Shown here in pieces: positions 1 to 9,096 of a DNA stretch of 58,872 nucleotides. The first letter of the stretch is position 1. Each line of letters begins with the position of its first letter. The notes under the pieces are model-generated. The model was not told the origin of the DNA. It worked only from the letters and a program-made list of their open reading frames with translations, and did no database searches. Where the stretch lies: the NCBI RefSeq assembly GCF_900101495.1, contig NZ_FMUS01000016.1, positions 47,725 through 106,596 on the forward strand. Direction: 5' to 3'. The stretch is from Alkaliphilus peptidifermentans DSM 18978. Lineage in GTDB: Bacteria; Bacillota; Clostridia; Peptostreptococcales; Natronincolaceae. Position numbers and translations under genes: made by a program.

Positions 1-137
1 AATAGGTTGATTTTACATGTTTTTTGCTGATACCTTTTTTTGCTGGTTTTACTGTTTATGTAGTAACTTTTGTAGCTTTTTTGCACCATAAACACCACTC
101 TACACCTCTGTATTTAACTAAATAATATGCCATTTTT

Positions 138-749
138 TTATTTAATGCAAATATTTTTATAGCAACAATCAATACATCTAGCTTTATATCTTGTTGCTTT
201 TGGAAAATATCCTTCTATAACTTTTGTATAATCACTAATAGTTTTTTTCATATTTTCCTTTTCATTATCAGTAATATCCACTTCTTTTACAGTATATCCA
301 TCCCTACAATAGACAACATATCCCTTACTCACTAATTTATCATATACCTCTTCTATCATCAATCCATACATAACAATTTGTGTATAATAGGTAGAATAAA
401 TAATATCATCATATACAGCAAATTTATAATCTAAAGGTGCCATTGTTCCATCGACTAGTGTTAGCACTTCATCTACTTTTCCTCTTATCTTATATTTATT
501 TGATACTAAAGACACATCTATATCCTTATCAATAACATTTAACCGTTTTCTTAAATAATCTCTATTCTCTTTTTCTCTTTTTTCATGAATGTTCCTTCCT
601 TTTTGGACTTTGTATCTTTTTTCCTCATACTGTTGAATACCCAAACATTTCATAAAATAAATAAATCGCTTACAATATAGAAATTCAATTATTTCTGAAG
701 GTGTAATATAATATTGATGTTCATTAAAAGAATTTAGAGATGATTTCAT
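138..749 (-). CDS. cas4: CRISPR adaptation nuclease Cas4
   Basis: Cas4 is a RecB-like Fe-S nuclease that trims prespacers and checks their PAM together with Cas1-Cas2. The 203-residue protein has the expected parts: an N-terminal Cys in FLYCKRF, the nuclease motifs GKVDEV and PLDYKFA, a following TQIVMYGL helix with the conserved Gln, and a C-terminal cysteine cluster in CIDCCYKNIC for the iron-sulfur cluster. It overlaps the end of cas2 by 26 bases, so the two are probably translationally coupled. Its place after cas2 is unusual, since in most I-B loci cas4 precedes cas1. It is the last cas gene before the left window edge. Confidence 0.9.
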   Translation of the reverse strand: MKSSLNSFNEHQYYITPSEIIEFLYCKRFIYFMKCLGIQQYEEKRYKVQKGRNIHEKREKENRDYLRKRLNVIDKDIDVSLVSNKYKIRGKVDEVLTLVDGTMAPLDYKFAVYDDIIYSTYYTQIVMYGLMIEEVYDKLVSKGYVVYCRDGYTVKEVDITDNEKENMKKTISDYTKVIEGYFPKATRYKARCIDCCYKNICIK

Positions 750-1017
750 CTGTTACCAGCTCCTTATCAAAAGCTTGTCCTATTAAACCAGCTTTTTTCA
801 GTTCTGCTTTGCTCATTGGAAAAATATACACTGAATCCTTATCTAAATTCACCATGTCCTCTATTTTTAGTTTCAATTCATCTAAATCATTTTCCTCTAT
901 ATCTCCTAAGAAAACACTTTTTTGCACCCTATATAAGCCAATATTTTTACATTGTTTTACAACATGATTTCTAATTTTATTACTACTAATGTCATAGATT
1001 ACCCAAATCAACATCAT
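724..1017 (-). CDS. cas2: CRISPR adaptation protein Cas2
   Basis: Cas2 is the small ferredoxin-like subunit that bridges two Cas1 dimers in the integrase complex. The 97-residue product starts with a beta strand carrying the family Asp (IYDISSNK) and continues with the typical VQKSVFLGDI stretch. Size is normal for the family. The start is an ATGATG overlapping the cas1 stop codon, which couples the two genes. The end overlaps cas4. Confidence 0.93.
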   Translation of the reverse strand: MMLIWVIYDISSNKIRNHVVKQCKNIGLYRVQKSVFLGDIEENDLDELKLKIEDMVNLDKDSVYIFPMSKAELKKAGLIGQAFDKELVTDEIISKFF

Positions 1018-2003
1018 AAGTCCTCCTTTAGAATTTGATTTGCAATGCTATGGCAATCATATTGGACAATATTTTGCAATTCGATGTTTCTCCCTTTGTA
1101 ACGAATTTTTCTCTCCATTTCCTTATTGTATTCGGTGATTAGTAGTTTCTTTCCTTCTTGGTTTAAATAGTAACCACCTTCGCCTACTTCATCAAAAATA
1201 TCCTTCTTTATTTTTTTCGTAGTAAATAGTTTGAATACAATTTCATCAATATATCCACGATACATCTCTACGAGATCAAATACCAGTGCCTTTTTATTAT
1301 AGTTGTCTGTATGCATAATGCCGATATAAGGATCTAATCCTGCTAATATACAGGCTTTTTCTACATTTGAGTAAAGTATTCCGTAACCATAATTTAGAAG
1401 ACAGTTAAATTCATCTCTAGCTGGGTTACGACTTCTACCATTGAATTTATATTTTTCTGGGATCAATTGGCTTAATATCTCAAAATAAACTCGACCAGAT
1501 GATCCTTCATATCCCTGTAGACTATCCCTTACCTCATCAACAGTCTCTTTAGCTTTTAATCCTTTAATGTTATTAATCTGTACTTTAATCTTCTCTATTC
1601 CTTCTTTGATTGTTTCTCTACGATTATCCCTTCGATTTATCGCTAATTTATTAAGATGCTCAATTTGATTTTCCAGTTTTTGTACTATCCATTCCTTAAC
1701 TAGCATCAGACCAAAAGGATGTTCTTGCAAGAATAACTGTTTTCTTCTAATAGTGCTAATACTTCCTAACTTTGAGTGCCATACCCTTCCCAAGGGTTGT
1801 CCAGTGCTTTTCAAAAAAATAATATCAATATTGTTTTCTATTGCCAGCTCAATAGCATCTGTCGATAAAGCAGCGCGAGTTGTGATAAGAATTTGCTCAA
1901 CTTTTTTAGCAGAGTATTCCTGTTTTAAATCGTCTTTTTGAAGCTGAAAACAGTCTCCACGTTTACAGAGATACACTCCTGGGGAGTTTATAACAAGCTT
2001 CAT
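1014..2003 (-). CDS. cas1: CRISPR integrase Cas1
   Basis: Cas1 is the metal-dependent integrase that inserts new spacers into the array. The 329-residue protein has the family's N-terminal beta domain and C-terminal helical domain. The metal-binding residues are visible as the Glu in YEGSSGRVYFEIL, the His in GIMHTDNYNK and the Asp/Glu in LVFDLVE. It lies 2 bases behind cas6 and overlaps cas2, so it belongs to the same transcript as the interference genes. No truncation is seen, so the adaptation module looks intact. Confidence 0.95.
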   Translation of the reverse strand: MKLVINSPGVYLCKRGDCFQLQKDDLKQEYSAKKVEQILITTRAALSTDAIELAIENNIDIIFLKSTGQPLGRVWHSKLGSISTIRRKQLFLQEHPFGLMLVKEWIVQKLENQIEHLNKLAINRRDNRRETIKEGIEKIKVQINNIKGLKAKETVDEVRDSLQGYEGSSGRVYFEILSQLIPEKYKFNGRSRNPARDEFNCLLNYGYGILYSNVEKACILAGLDPYIGIMHTDNYNKKALVFDLVEMYRGYIDEIVFKLFTTKKIKKDIFDEVGEGGYYLNQEGKKLLITEYNKEMERKIRYKGRNIELQNIVQYDCHSIANQILKEDL

Positions 2004-2005
2004 TT

Positions 2006-2659
2006 TTATCCACTCCTTTTGATTGTTCCAAAACCTCGCGAAACAGATTTTCCTAAACCTAGATAATCAGGTATCATAAAATTGACTTTGAAATTCCCTT
2101 TAAATCCCCGCATCTTGATGTTTTTGAAATTTGCCGCACATTCCTTTAAATCTATCCATATGTGAATTTGTTTATCCACAGTATACTTTAATCCTTTTGC
2201 CATAGATAAAATATTCCCTACTATGATTTTTTTTAGTATTTCTTCCTTTTCCATATCATTAGCCTCATTAAAAATTTTGTTATTCTTCTGATTTAGTGCA
2301 ATCCATGGTGTAATAAATTTATACTGTAAATAATGATTTGTTAATCTAAAAGCTTTTTTTTCTTTAATTATTTCTTTTTGAAAGGTATCAAAAGACTTTC
2401 CATCTAGAATCATTTCATCTGTATTTAATCCAATGTCTGCAACCAATTTAGCTCCTTCTTCTATTCCACATATCATGGGGGTTGTGTTAATGATTTTGTA
2501 TTGTACTTTTGGATATTCATAAATTAACTGTGCTCCCTTATGATTATGTAGTATCTCACTTTCACAATGCTTATTTGCAAAGTATCCCCTTATCTTTGTT
2601 GCCTCTCTTGTTTTTAAATCTAAATCTTCAAATTTTACAAGTGTGTATTCAATCTCCAT
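2006..2659 (-). CDS. cas6: CRISPR RNA endoribonuclease Cas6
   Basis: Cas6 cuts the CRISPR precursor RNA within each repeat. The 217-residue protein ends in the family's glycine-rich loop, GLGKSVSRGFGTI, the best recognition mark of this otherwise divergent family. The rest fits a two-RAMP-fold protein of slightly short length. An SD-like purine stretch precedes the ATG. The gene sits between cas3 and cas1, whereas in many clostridial I-B loci cas6 comes first. I cannot assign the catalytic residues from sequence alone. Confidence 0.85.
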   Translation of the reverse strand: MEIEYTLVKFEDLDLKTREATKIRGYFANKHCESEILHNHKGAQLIYEYPKVQYKIINTTPMICGIEEGAKLVADIGLNTDEMILDGKSFDTFQKEIIKEKKAFRLTNHYLQYKFITPWIALNQKNNKIFNEANDMEKEEILKKIIVGNILSMAKGLKYTVDKQIHIWIDLKECAANFKNIKMRGFKGNFKVNFMIPDYLGLGKSVSRGFGTIKRSG

Positions 2660-2670
2660 CTCTTCATCTC

Positions 2671-4995
2671 CTAAAATACTGCTGTACTTGTCCTGATAAT
2701 GCCTTTATCTTTATCATAATACTGCTTGTCAAGCACATGCATACCTTTTATAGTAAGGGTATTTATATTATCCATATCTTCTTTGTTAACACTTACTTTA
2801 TACTTATTTAAAACCCTCCACGCATTAAGAACTTCTTGATATTCGCCATTTCCTTCTTCAATGATATCTAAACATTTTTGTGTCTCTTCATTGTAGTTTA
2901 TAATGACATCTTCTTTCTGATAATTTTCTTCAATAAGTTTAAATAGTTCTCTAATCTTTCCAAAGTTAAAGGCTGCTATAGCTTCTTCAAGGTCCTTTGA
3001 AGGGTCCTTGCTTTTCCTTTCTTTAACAGCTTTAAAATAGGCTTTGTTAATTTCATAAATATCTTTTTCTAGAATAATAGATTTGTCTTTTATAATCTCT
3101 TCTGTTGCATCTAGTAAAGTTTCCGAGTAAATATATCTTGCAAACTTTTTATCAGAATGGTTTTCATTTATTAAAGAATAAATTTTTACAGTCCCTTTTC
3201 CACTAATAGCATTTCTATTTGCTCTTCCAGCCGTTTGATTAATCGAATCTATTGTGGAAAAATCTCTATATACTATATCAAAATCTACATCTACCCCCGC
3301 CTCAATCAACTGAGTAGATACAAGCACATACTTATTATCTTTATCTTCTTTTATTTGCTGAATAATTTCTAATCTTCTTTGAGGATGTATTTCTGTAGAC
3401 AAATAAAGTATTTTTCTATTGATGCTTCTTATAGCTTCCGAATCCCTCAAATCATCCAAAATTTTTAAGGAAGATTTTACTGTGTTCAGTACAATTAAAA
3501 AGCTTTTATCTTGTTTCTCCTGTATATCCTCTATGATGATTTGTGAAAACTCATCTAGATAGATGGGGCTGGCTGTATGGTTTTCTATCTGTATCCGATC
3601 TAGTGTGCTAAATATTTTTACATTACTCTTAACAAGCTCTACTCCTTCAAGAAATAATGGCTTTGTAGCTGTTACTGTAATGACATAACAGTTAAACTTG
3701 TTACATAACACTTCAAAGATTTGTTCAATAATATCATAATATTTTGGTGGTATCGCTTGTACCTCGTCTAATATAATAATAGAGCCTGCTAGTTTATGAA
3801 ACCTGTTTATTACTGCATTTTTACCTGATTGAAAGATCGTATTAAACAATTGAACAAAGGTAGTTGTAACAACAGTACTTTGCCAATTTTCTACACAAAA
3901 GCGTGCGTCATAGTTTTTGTATTCTGTGGCTTCGTCCATTTTTTCATTATAGTCCGTATAGTTCAACTCTGTCATAGAGTGATGTTTTAGTATAAAGCTT
4001 TCAAATCCTTTTAAACCATTGCTATCAAATATATCTTCTAGCACCTGATAATTTTGATCAATAACACTGGTAAAGGGAATGGTGTAAATGACGGTAGGTC
4101 TAATTTTTTTATCACTTTCATGATAAATTCTTTCTAACAACTGAAACGCTGCCCCATAAACACTTAATGTTTTTCCTGTTCCAGTGGGTACATTGATGGA
4201 AAACAAATGATCTTTTTGTAGATCCACTTCTTTTATGCCTTCTACTACTTCTTGATAAATTTGGTTTCTAATATGAAACAGCTCCGTATTTTCTATTTTA
4301 GGAAATTTTTCTCTTAAGGCATGTTTAACTTTTTCTTTGTATTTATCTACATAGCCCTCATATACATTTGTGCTATTTTGATAGGCTTTACCTCGAATTA
4401 GTTGAGTTTTATCTCCTGTCAATAATAGGGACCATAGATACTGCATCCATGTAAAATCTTCTATGGTAAAGGACTTCATCTTTTTTTTGAAGCTTTTCCA
4501 AGGATTTTTTAGGAATATTTCATCTTTTATTATTGTAAAAAACTCTGAAATATCCTGCTGATAAATTTCATTTAATTCTATCTTGTTTTTCTCTATGCTA
4601 GTGGCAATTTTCAGTAGTAGGTCTATATTATAATCAAAGAAAATCCTATCAGGATCTAAGTCACCATGATGCCTTTTCACTGCCATAAATCCTATGATTT
4701 TCCAAGGTTCTGGTAGCATATAGTAGGCAAAATAAGCAGATATTTCACCATGATTTTTTAGGTTTCCATCATATTCATCCTTTAAATATCTTTGAAAATA
4801 CTCACTAGCTTTTCCAAAGTCATGGCACAAACAGATCATGTTAATAACATCTTCAATTTCTCCAGTTATTCCATGCATCCTACTGGTCTCTATGGCTATA
4901 TCTCGAACCCCTTTGAGATGGTCAACTAAAAGCTGACCATCTTTAAAAGATTCTCCTTCTTTCACATGGGACTTTAGTTTAAAAGAAAAAGACAT
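2671..4995 (-). CDS. cas3: CRISPR helicase-nuclease Cas3
   Basis: Cas3 is recruited by Cascade to the R-loop and unwinds and degrades target DNA. The start at 4995 is preferred because a GGTGAGAGGA ribosome site precedes it; an in-frame ATG nine bases upstream is possible. The N-terminal HD nuclease domain shows His near residue 26, HD at 58-59 and a later HH pair (KRHHGD). The helicase domain shows Walker A PTGTGKT near 270, the DEVQ box near 410 and motif VI QTAGRANRN. All key residues for nuclease and ATPase are present. The start overlaps the cas5 stop by 17 bases. Confidence 0.95.
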   Translation of the reverse strand: MSFSFKLKSHVKEGESFKDGQLLVDHLKGVRDIAIETSRMHGITGEIEDVINMICLCHDFGKASEYFQRYLKDEYDGNLKNHGEISAYFAYYMLPEPWKIIGFMAVKRHHGDLDPDRIFFDYNIDLLLKIATSIEKNKIELNEIYQQDISEFFTIIKDEIFLKNPWKSFKKKMKSFTIEDFTWMQYLWSLLLTGDKTQLIRGKAYQNSTNVYEGYVDKYKEKVKHALREKFPKIENTELFHIRNQIYQEVVEGIKEVDLQKDHLFSINVPTGTGKTLSVYGAAFQLLERIYHESDKKIRPTVIYTIPFTSVIDQNYQVLEDIFDSNGLKGFESFILKHHSMTELNYTDYNEKMDEATEYKNYDARFCVENWQSTVVTTTFVQLFNTIFQSGKNAVINRFHKLAGSIIILDEVQAIPPKYYDIIEQIFEVLCNKFNCYVITVTATKPLFLEGVELVKSNVKIFSTLDRIQIENHTASPIYLDEFSQIIIEDIQEKQDKSFLIVLNTVKSSLKILDDLRDSEAIRSINRKILYLSTEIHPQRRLEIIQQIKEDKDNKYVLVSTQLIEAGVDVDFDIVYRDFSTIDSINQTAGRANRNAISGKGTVKIYSLINENHSDKKFARYIYSETLLDATEEIIKDKSIILEKDIYEINKAYFKAVKERKSKDPSKDLEEAIAAFNFGKIRELFKLIEENYQKEDVIINYNEETQKCLDIIEEGNGEYQEVLNAWRVLNKYKVSVNKEDMDNINTLTIKGMHVLDKQYYDKDKGIIRTSTAVF

Positions 4996-5641
4996 TCCTC
5001 TCACCTACCCGATAGATTTCACAATCTTTTGTCTGTAACGGTATGTCTACACCAAAAACTATTTTGCTGTATGCTAGGTACTCCCTATCTTTAGCATTTT
5101 TTATAGGAATTCTATCTATATAAATAGCTAAGTCTTCTTTTATGTCAAGTACTGTATATTCTTTTGGTACTAAGGTATCAACTGATTGTCCACTGTAGAC
5201 ATTGCCAAAAAGCATATCTTCATACTCAAGCTTTGCTATATGCTCACTACATCCTAAATAAGGAGTGAACACATATTCATGAGATTGTAACGCATCCATT
5301 AATCTTTGTAGTTTTTCCTCTTCATCCGATACAAATATTCTATACTTTACATCTCGTAAAAACTGTACCCTAGATTGAAAATTAGCAGCTTTATTATTAT
5401 TGGTTTGTGCAATTAAATTAAAGGACTGGGTATCTTTGTAAACAGGGTTCAGCACCTGTATTCCTATTTTCATATTCTTGGTATGTTCGTACATCTCATC
5501 ATACGCTACACCTAAAACCGCCCCTATCAATCCTTTTACTGCAATAGGATGGATTGATAAAAAGGTTAGAGCAGATGTTGTTGTATGAGGACAACGGAAA
5601 CGTGCATATGCCCCTTTTGCTGTGAATACTAAAGTTTGCAT
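4979..5641 (-). CDS. cas5b: Cascade subunit Cas5 (type I-B)
   Basis: Cas5 caps the 5' handle of the crRNA in the Cascade complex. The start at 5641 is chosen because AGGTGGTGAG lies just upstream; a longer frame would overlap cas7. The 220-residue product shows the N-terminal RAMP strand and FRCPHTTTSALTF, then the P-S/I-x-x-G loop region (IHPIAVKGLIGAVLG) typical of Cas5h. It lies between cas7 and cas3 in the usual cas8-cas7-cas5-cas3 order, with spacing of only a few bases. Confidence 0.9.
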   Translation of the reverse strand: MQTLVFTAKGAYARFRCPHTTTSALTFLSIHPIAVKGLIGAVLGVAYDEMYEHTKNMKIGIQVLNPVYKDTQSFNLIAQTNNNKAANFQSRVQFLRDVKYRIFVSDEEEKLQRLMDALQSHEYVFTPYLGCSEHIAKLEYEDMLFGNVYSGQSVDTLVPKEYTVLDIKEDLAIYIDRIPIKNAKDREYLAYSKIVFGVDIPLQTKDCEIYRVGERNVFFF

Positions 5642-5651
5642 CTCACCACCT

Positions 5652-6527
5652 CTATATATCAAATTGGTTAAAGACTTCTTGCGCATTAATCAATGCCACT
5701 TTCTCATGTTTATAAATATTGACCGCTACAATCTTGTCCTTCTTAGATTCATAGTATTTTCCTAGAGGAGCTAAATCAAATACAAATTCCTCAATGCTTC
5801 TAAGTTCTAGGTCTGATACCTTCTGATTTACTTTGATGTAATCTAGTTCTCCATCGATATAGTTTTTGTTATAAATAACTTCTACCAAAAGTCTAGGCAT
5901 CTGATTTTTAGAAGTACTTCTATAGTTTTTGATGCCAGTCAATAATAGTTCCTTGAATTCTTCTAGGTCTTCTTCTTTGACCTCAATATCTTGTTTTTTT
6001 GCTACCATATCGTTGTATACCATGTAGGTTTTGAATAATGCATAGGGTGTGAAATATTTAGACCATATTGTCCCCTGCTTTGCCTCTTTTGCCGATGTAA
6101 AAACAGAAGTTCCCTGTGCAAATTTTACATCTGCTTCATGTAAACTCCTACTCCACATTACTTGTAACGGTCCGGTAATGTTGAATTTAGGTTTCGTTAC
6201 AACTGCACCAAATAATTTTACATCCTTATATGCTTCTTTTAATTTAGCTTCAAGTTCGTCTTCTTTTACATCTTCTTCTTTTCGTACTTTCTCTGCTACC
6301 CCTTTGCAGTCAATAAAATTATTTTTTTCATTTTTTGTCGGTTTTACAAATACCTTCATGTCCCTATTTACCATTTCATCTCTTACATATCTCTTAATCC
6401 TTACATCAGACATTTCCAATTTTCCAGTTCTTTCATCCTGTCTAGGACGATTATCATTAATCATATCTCCATTGGCGTTTGACATAGTAGCGTCTGAATA
6501 TAATACAAACTCCCTTGTATTTGCCAT
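5652..6527 (-). CDS. cas7b: Cascade backbone Cas7 (Csh2 family, type I-B)
   Basis: Cas7 forms the helical backbone along the crRNA spacer. The 291-residue protein has the Csh2 signature: an N-terminal SDATMSNANGD followed by NDNRPRQDE and DVRIKRYVRDEM, and a mid-protein stretch around TGPLQVMWSRSLHEADV. These place it in type I-B. The ribosome site lies within the last codons of cas8b (GAGGAGT), and the ATG follows the cas8b stop by two bases, so translation is likely coupled. Confidence 0.95.
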   Translation of the reverse strand: MANTREFVLYSDATMSNANGDMINDNRPRQDERTGKLEMSDVRIKRYVRDEMVNRDMKVFVKPTKNEKNNFIDCKGVAEKVRKEEDVKEDELEAKLKEAYKDVKLFGAVVTKPKFNITGPLQVMWSRSLHEADVKFAQGTSVFTSAKEAKQGTIWSKYFTPYALFKTYMVYNDMVAKKQDIEVKEEDLEEFKELLLTGIKNYRSTSKNQMPRLLVEVIYNKNYIDGELDYIKVNQKVSDLELRSIEEFVFDLAPLGKYYESKKDKIVAVNIYKHEKVALINAQEVFNQFDI

Positions 6528-6529
6528 GT

Positions 6530-8203
6530 TTACTCCTCCTCACTTTCTTGTTTTTCCTCTTTTTCTATTTTAAAATAGGAATCTGCTCCCCAGAAAAATA
6601 GATATTTTGATTCATCAAAGGATAACTTGTTTTCTTTTTTTGCCATATATTCTTTTGCTTCACATATCATTTTTTTAAAGTAACTTTTATCTACATTATA
6701 TTTAATTGCCTTATCTGTTAGTATATTTGAAAAGTAAACAAAATCCTTGTAATCAAATTTCCTAGAAAAGAAAAAGTTCTTTTCTAACGAAGTTCTTTCA
6801 TTTTCGTTGGTATTTTCATCTGTTTTATTTCTGTTGTTCTTCATTAAATAAACCATGGTACTATAGGCTTTTCCCAGTATAAACCATGCCATTTTTTCAT
6901 TTGTGTCAAAATATTCTTTATTTTTTTCAAAAAGCTCTATATAATCTTTATAATCCGCCATTACATCCCATCCCTTCTCTAAACAGTTACAAGCCCATAA
7001 AAAATTGTAGGCTCTATTTATGCTTCTCATGCAAGCATATTTTTTGTGTTCTTCCTTTAGGTAATAATGTTTATACACATCTGTTACTCTTTTGAAGAAT
7101 AGGTTTCTATCTATTTTTCTTCCTGTAAAAATGGATTCTATCATTCTCATTTTTTCTTTTTTTGTAGTCTCAATATTTTCCGATGATATCTTAACTGCTG
7201 TACTATACATTAAGATGGTATTGAGCTTTATCTGATATTTATTAAATAAGCTCCCTATATAACTAAATCTTGAGGGTAAAACACTCTGGAGAACATGATT
7301 TATATAAAAGAATTTTGAATCATCTTCATAAAAAATCATATCCGTTACCGCCTTTGTTTTCCCTACTTCTTCCACTAACTCCTCTTCATTCAAACGAATC
7401 GTTGTAATTCTTTGCTCTTCTCCGTTTCTCTCTTTTATGTAGGATTTTTCATATGAATTAGCAATTTCTTCATCATAATGATGAGGTAAAAACATTACCT
7501 TTTCTCCAACCGAACTCCAGTAGGTGCTTAGATTTTCTTCAAGATACTTCTTTCCGATAATGATATCATTTAAGCAGCCTTCTCCTATGATAATACCGCT
7601 CTTTTCCTTATGTTCTACGTTGTTATAGATACCTTTATCATTGGTATAAAATTTATAGGTTGTGGTATTGTATCCTTGTCCTACTTCTCCACATAAATGG
7701 CAAATATGTTTTCCTGGTAAACTTTTATAAACCATACTATACATTTTTTTAATGAATTTATCCTCAAATAGTTCTCTAGGCATCTTTCCATTCACTTGTA
7801 TAACAGCAAAAGTATTCTTATCCTTCTCCTGTAGATATGCTTCTACCTGTTCTTTTATCTCTTCATAGCGATTACCAATTTCACAAAACTCACAGGCTTT
7901 CTTTAATTTATCTCGTCCTTTTTTAAATCTCTCTTCTATTTTTTCTTGACTTATGTCTACATAAAAGTCTAATCTAACACCTCCCCCTTCAGCTCCTCTG
8001 CCAGACTGATAGAAAAGTGCATCATAAACAACATCTTTTTCGAAGTCTTTGGTAGTGTATTTAATTTCTCTTTCTAGCACATTAATCAACAGTATGTATT
8101 TCATGTCCTTTGATTCTATTGTATTTACCATACCATTGATAACACTTTCATTGGGATGCTTTTCTAAAACATAAGCGCCAATATTTTTTATATGTTCAAT
8201 CAT
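6530..8203 (-). CDS. cas8b: Cascade large subunit Cas8b (Csh1 type)
   Basis: Cas8b is the large subunit that recognises the PAM in type I-B Cascade. The 557-residue protein is first in the operon and has the usual position before cas7. Two CxxC knuckles are visible: CEFC near residue 105 and CHLC near 175, consistent with the zinc finger of Csh1/TM1802 proteins. The C-terminal third is helical, suggesting a fused small-subunit function because no separate cas11 gene is seen. A strong AAAGGAGG site precedes the ATG. The assignment depends on context plus the CxxC pattern, since this family is very divergent. Confidence 0.88.
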   Translation of the reverse strand: MIEHIKNIGAYVLEKHPNESVINGMVNTIESKDMKYILLINVLEREIKYTTKDFEKDVVYDALFYQSGRGAEGGGVRLDFYVDISQEKIEERFKKGRDKLKKACEFCEIGNRYEEIKEQVEAYLQEKDKNTFAVIQVNGKMPRELFEDKFIKKMYSMVYKSLPGKHICHLCGEVGQGYNTTTYKFYTNDKGIYNNVEHKEKSGIIIGEGCLNDIIIGKKYLEENLSTYWSSVGEKVMFLPHHYDEEIANSYEKSYIKERNGEEQRITTIRLNEEELVEEVGKTKAVTDMIFYEDDSKFFYINHVLQSVLPSRFSYIGSLFNKYQIKLNTILMYSTAVKISSENIETTKKEKMRMIESIFTGRKIDRNLFFKRVTDVYKHYYLKEEHKKYACMRSINRAYNFLWACNCLEKGWDVMADYKDYIELFEKNKEYFDTNEKMAWFILGKAYSTMVYLMKNNRNKTDENTNENERTSLEKNFFFSRKFDYKDFVYFSNILTDKAIKYNVDKSYFKKMICEAKEYMAKKENKLSFDESKYLFFWGADSYFKIEKEEKQESEEE

Positions 8204-8579
8204 TTTCCATAACCTCCTTTCTTTTAATTGATTTTAAATTTGAATTCTGCAAAAAAAAACAAAACCCTTTGTTGAAATTTAGAGGATTTTGTCGAACATG
8301 TATTTATAAAAATTTTCACATCTATATTCATGTAACTCCATCATTCATTAGCCTTTTCAACATCCACAATCTCTTCATCTGTTTTCTTTACCTTACATTA
8401 ACATAGCCAAAGATTAGTTGATATTGCTACGATCTCTATGAGTGATGTATTCATTTATATCACAACATCGCGTAATGCATGCAGTGTTATTCTATAACCT
8501 ATATCTTTCCATTGGACAGCTAAATGCATCTCTATAGATAATTTTTATTTTTTTTTAAACATATCTGTATCTTTTTTTG
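8204..8579. other. Upstream region of the cas operon, no intact gene
   Basis: AT-rich stretch between cas8b and an HTH remnant. I see no open frame with a ribosome site and no repeated CRISPR unit. It must hold the cas operon promoter, but I cannot place a convincing -35/-10 pair. A single TTTTGTCGAACA at 8287-8298 resembles a Spo0A box. Confidence 0.4.
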
Positions 8580-8741
8580 AGTGATATTGAGAATAATCGA
8601 AGTAAACCTTCTCTAGAAAGATTAGCTGAAATTGCAAAAGCTCTATTTACTTCTATTTCATTTTTACTAGGAGAAGAAAACGTCTTTGTTTTCTTTAGCA
8701 GCTTTAATATAATCTACGGTATCAGGATCTCTATCAAATAA
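8580..8741 (+). pseudogene. Remnant of an XRE-family HTH repressor
   Basis: Translated in frame from 8580 the sequence reads SDIENNRSKPSLERLAEIAK and then ALFTSISFLLGEEN, the second half of a Cro/C1-type helix-turn-helix domain (recognition-helix end, then the common LLGE). The first half and any start codon are missing, and the frame ends after an unrelated tail at 8741. It is therefore a decayed gene. Such repressors often belong to phages or toxin-antitoxin loci, so the spot next to the cas operon may be the scar of a lost mobile element. Confidence 0.65.
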
Positions 8742-8829
8742 TAATATTGTTAAAATCTTCTTCATAAAACTCATCCTTCAAGTACATTTTATTCAATAAA
8801 ATACTCATTCAACATAGCCTATTAATGTG

Positions 8830-9096
8830 TTATATATTAATAAGCTTTATCAAAAACCAAGTGTTTAAGCACAACACTCCAATAAAGCCAGCTAAAAATG
8901 TATATGAAAACCAGTACTTTTTCTCATTTCTCTGTTTAATAAAGAGCCTTATCAACAAAATTTCCCACAATATGAAGAAAGCTACCCATAGTAAAACAGA
9001 CCCTATAATCAGATTAACAATAAATATGATACTAATTGATAGATTTAACTTTTCAATAGAAAGTGAGCTTACAAATTGTTTTATACCTGTCATCAA
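8830..9096 (-). CDS. Small membrane protein of unknown function
   Basis: An 88-residue protein not recognised as a named family. It has a short N-terminal soluble part, a long hydrophobic stretch (residues 20-52, two closely spaced helices or one long hairpin), a basic patch (KQRNEKK) and a last hydrophobic helix near residues 62-85. AAGGAGG eight bases before the ATG supports it as a real gene rather than the frame on the opposite strand. It stands alone between an HTH remnant and the polyamine transporter. No function is inferred. Confidence 0.6.
   Translation of the reverse strand: MMTGIKQFVSSLSIEKLNLSISIIFIVNLIIGSVLLWVAFFILWEILLIRLFIKQRNEKKYWFSYTFLAGFIGVLCLNTWFLIKLINI

Noticed and set aside
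740-967. 75-codon plus-strand frame over cas2
   Set aside because: Mirror frame of a clear Cas2 gene, no ribosome site, no family match.
8264-8300. Possible CRISPR repeat (GTTGAAATTTAGAGGATTTT)
   Set aside because: Occurs once only, with no second copy or regular spacing in the window.
8564-8774. Minus-strand frame starting MKKILTILLFDRD over the HTH remnant
   Set aside because: Has a possible ribosome site but no family resemblance, and half of it is the antisense of the HTH fragment; not supported as a gene.
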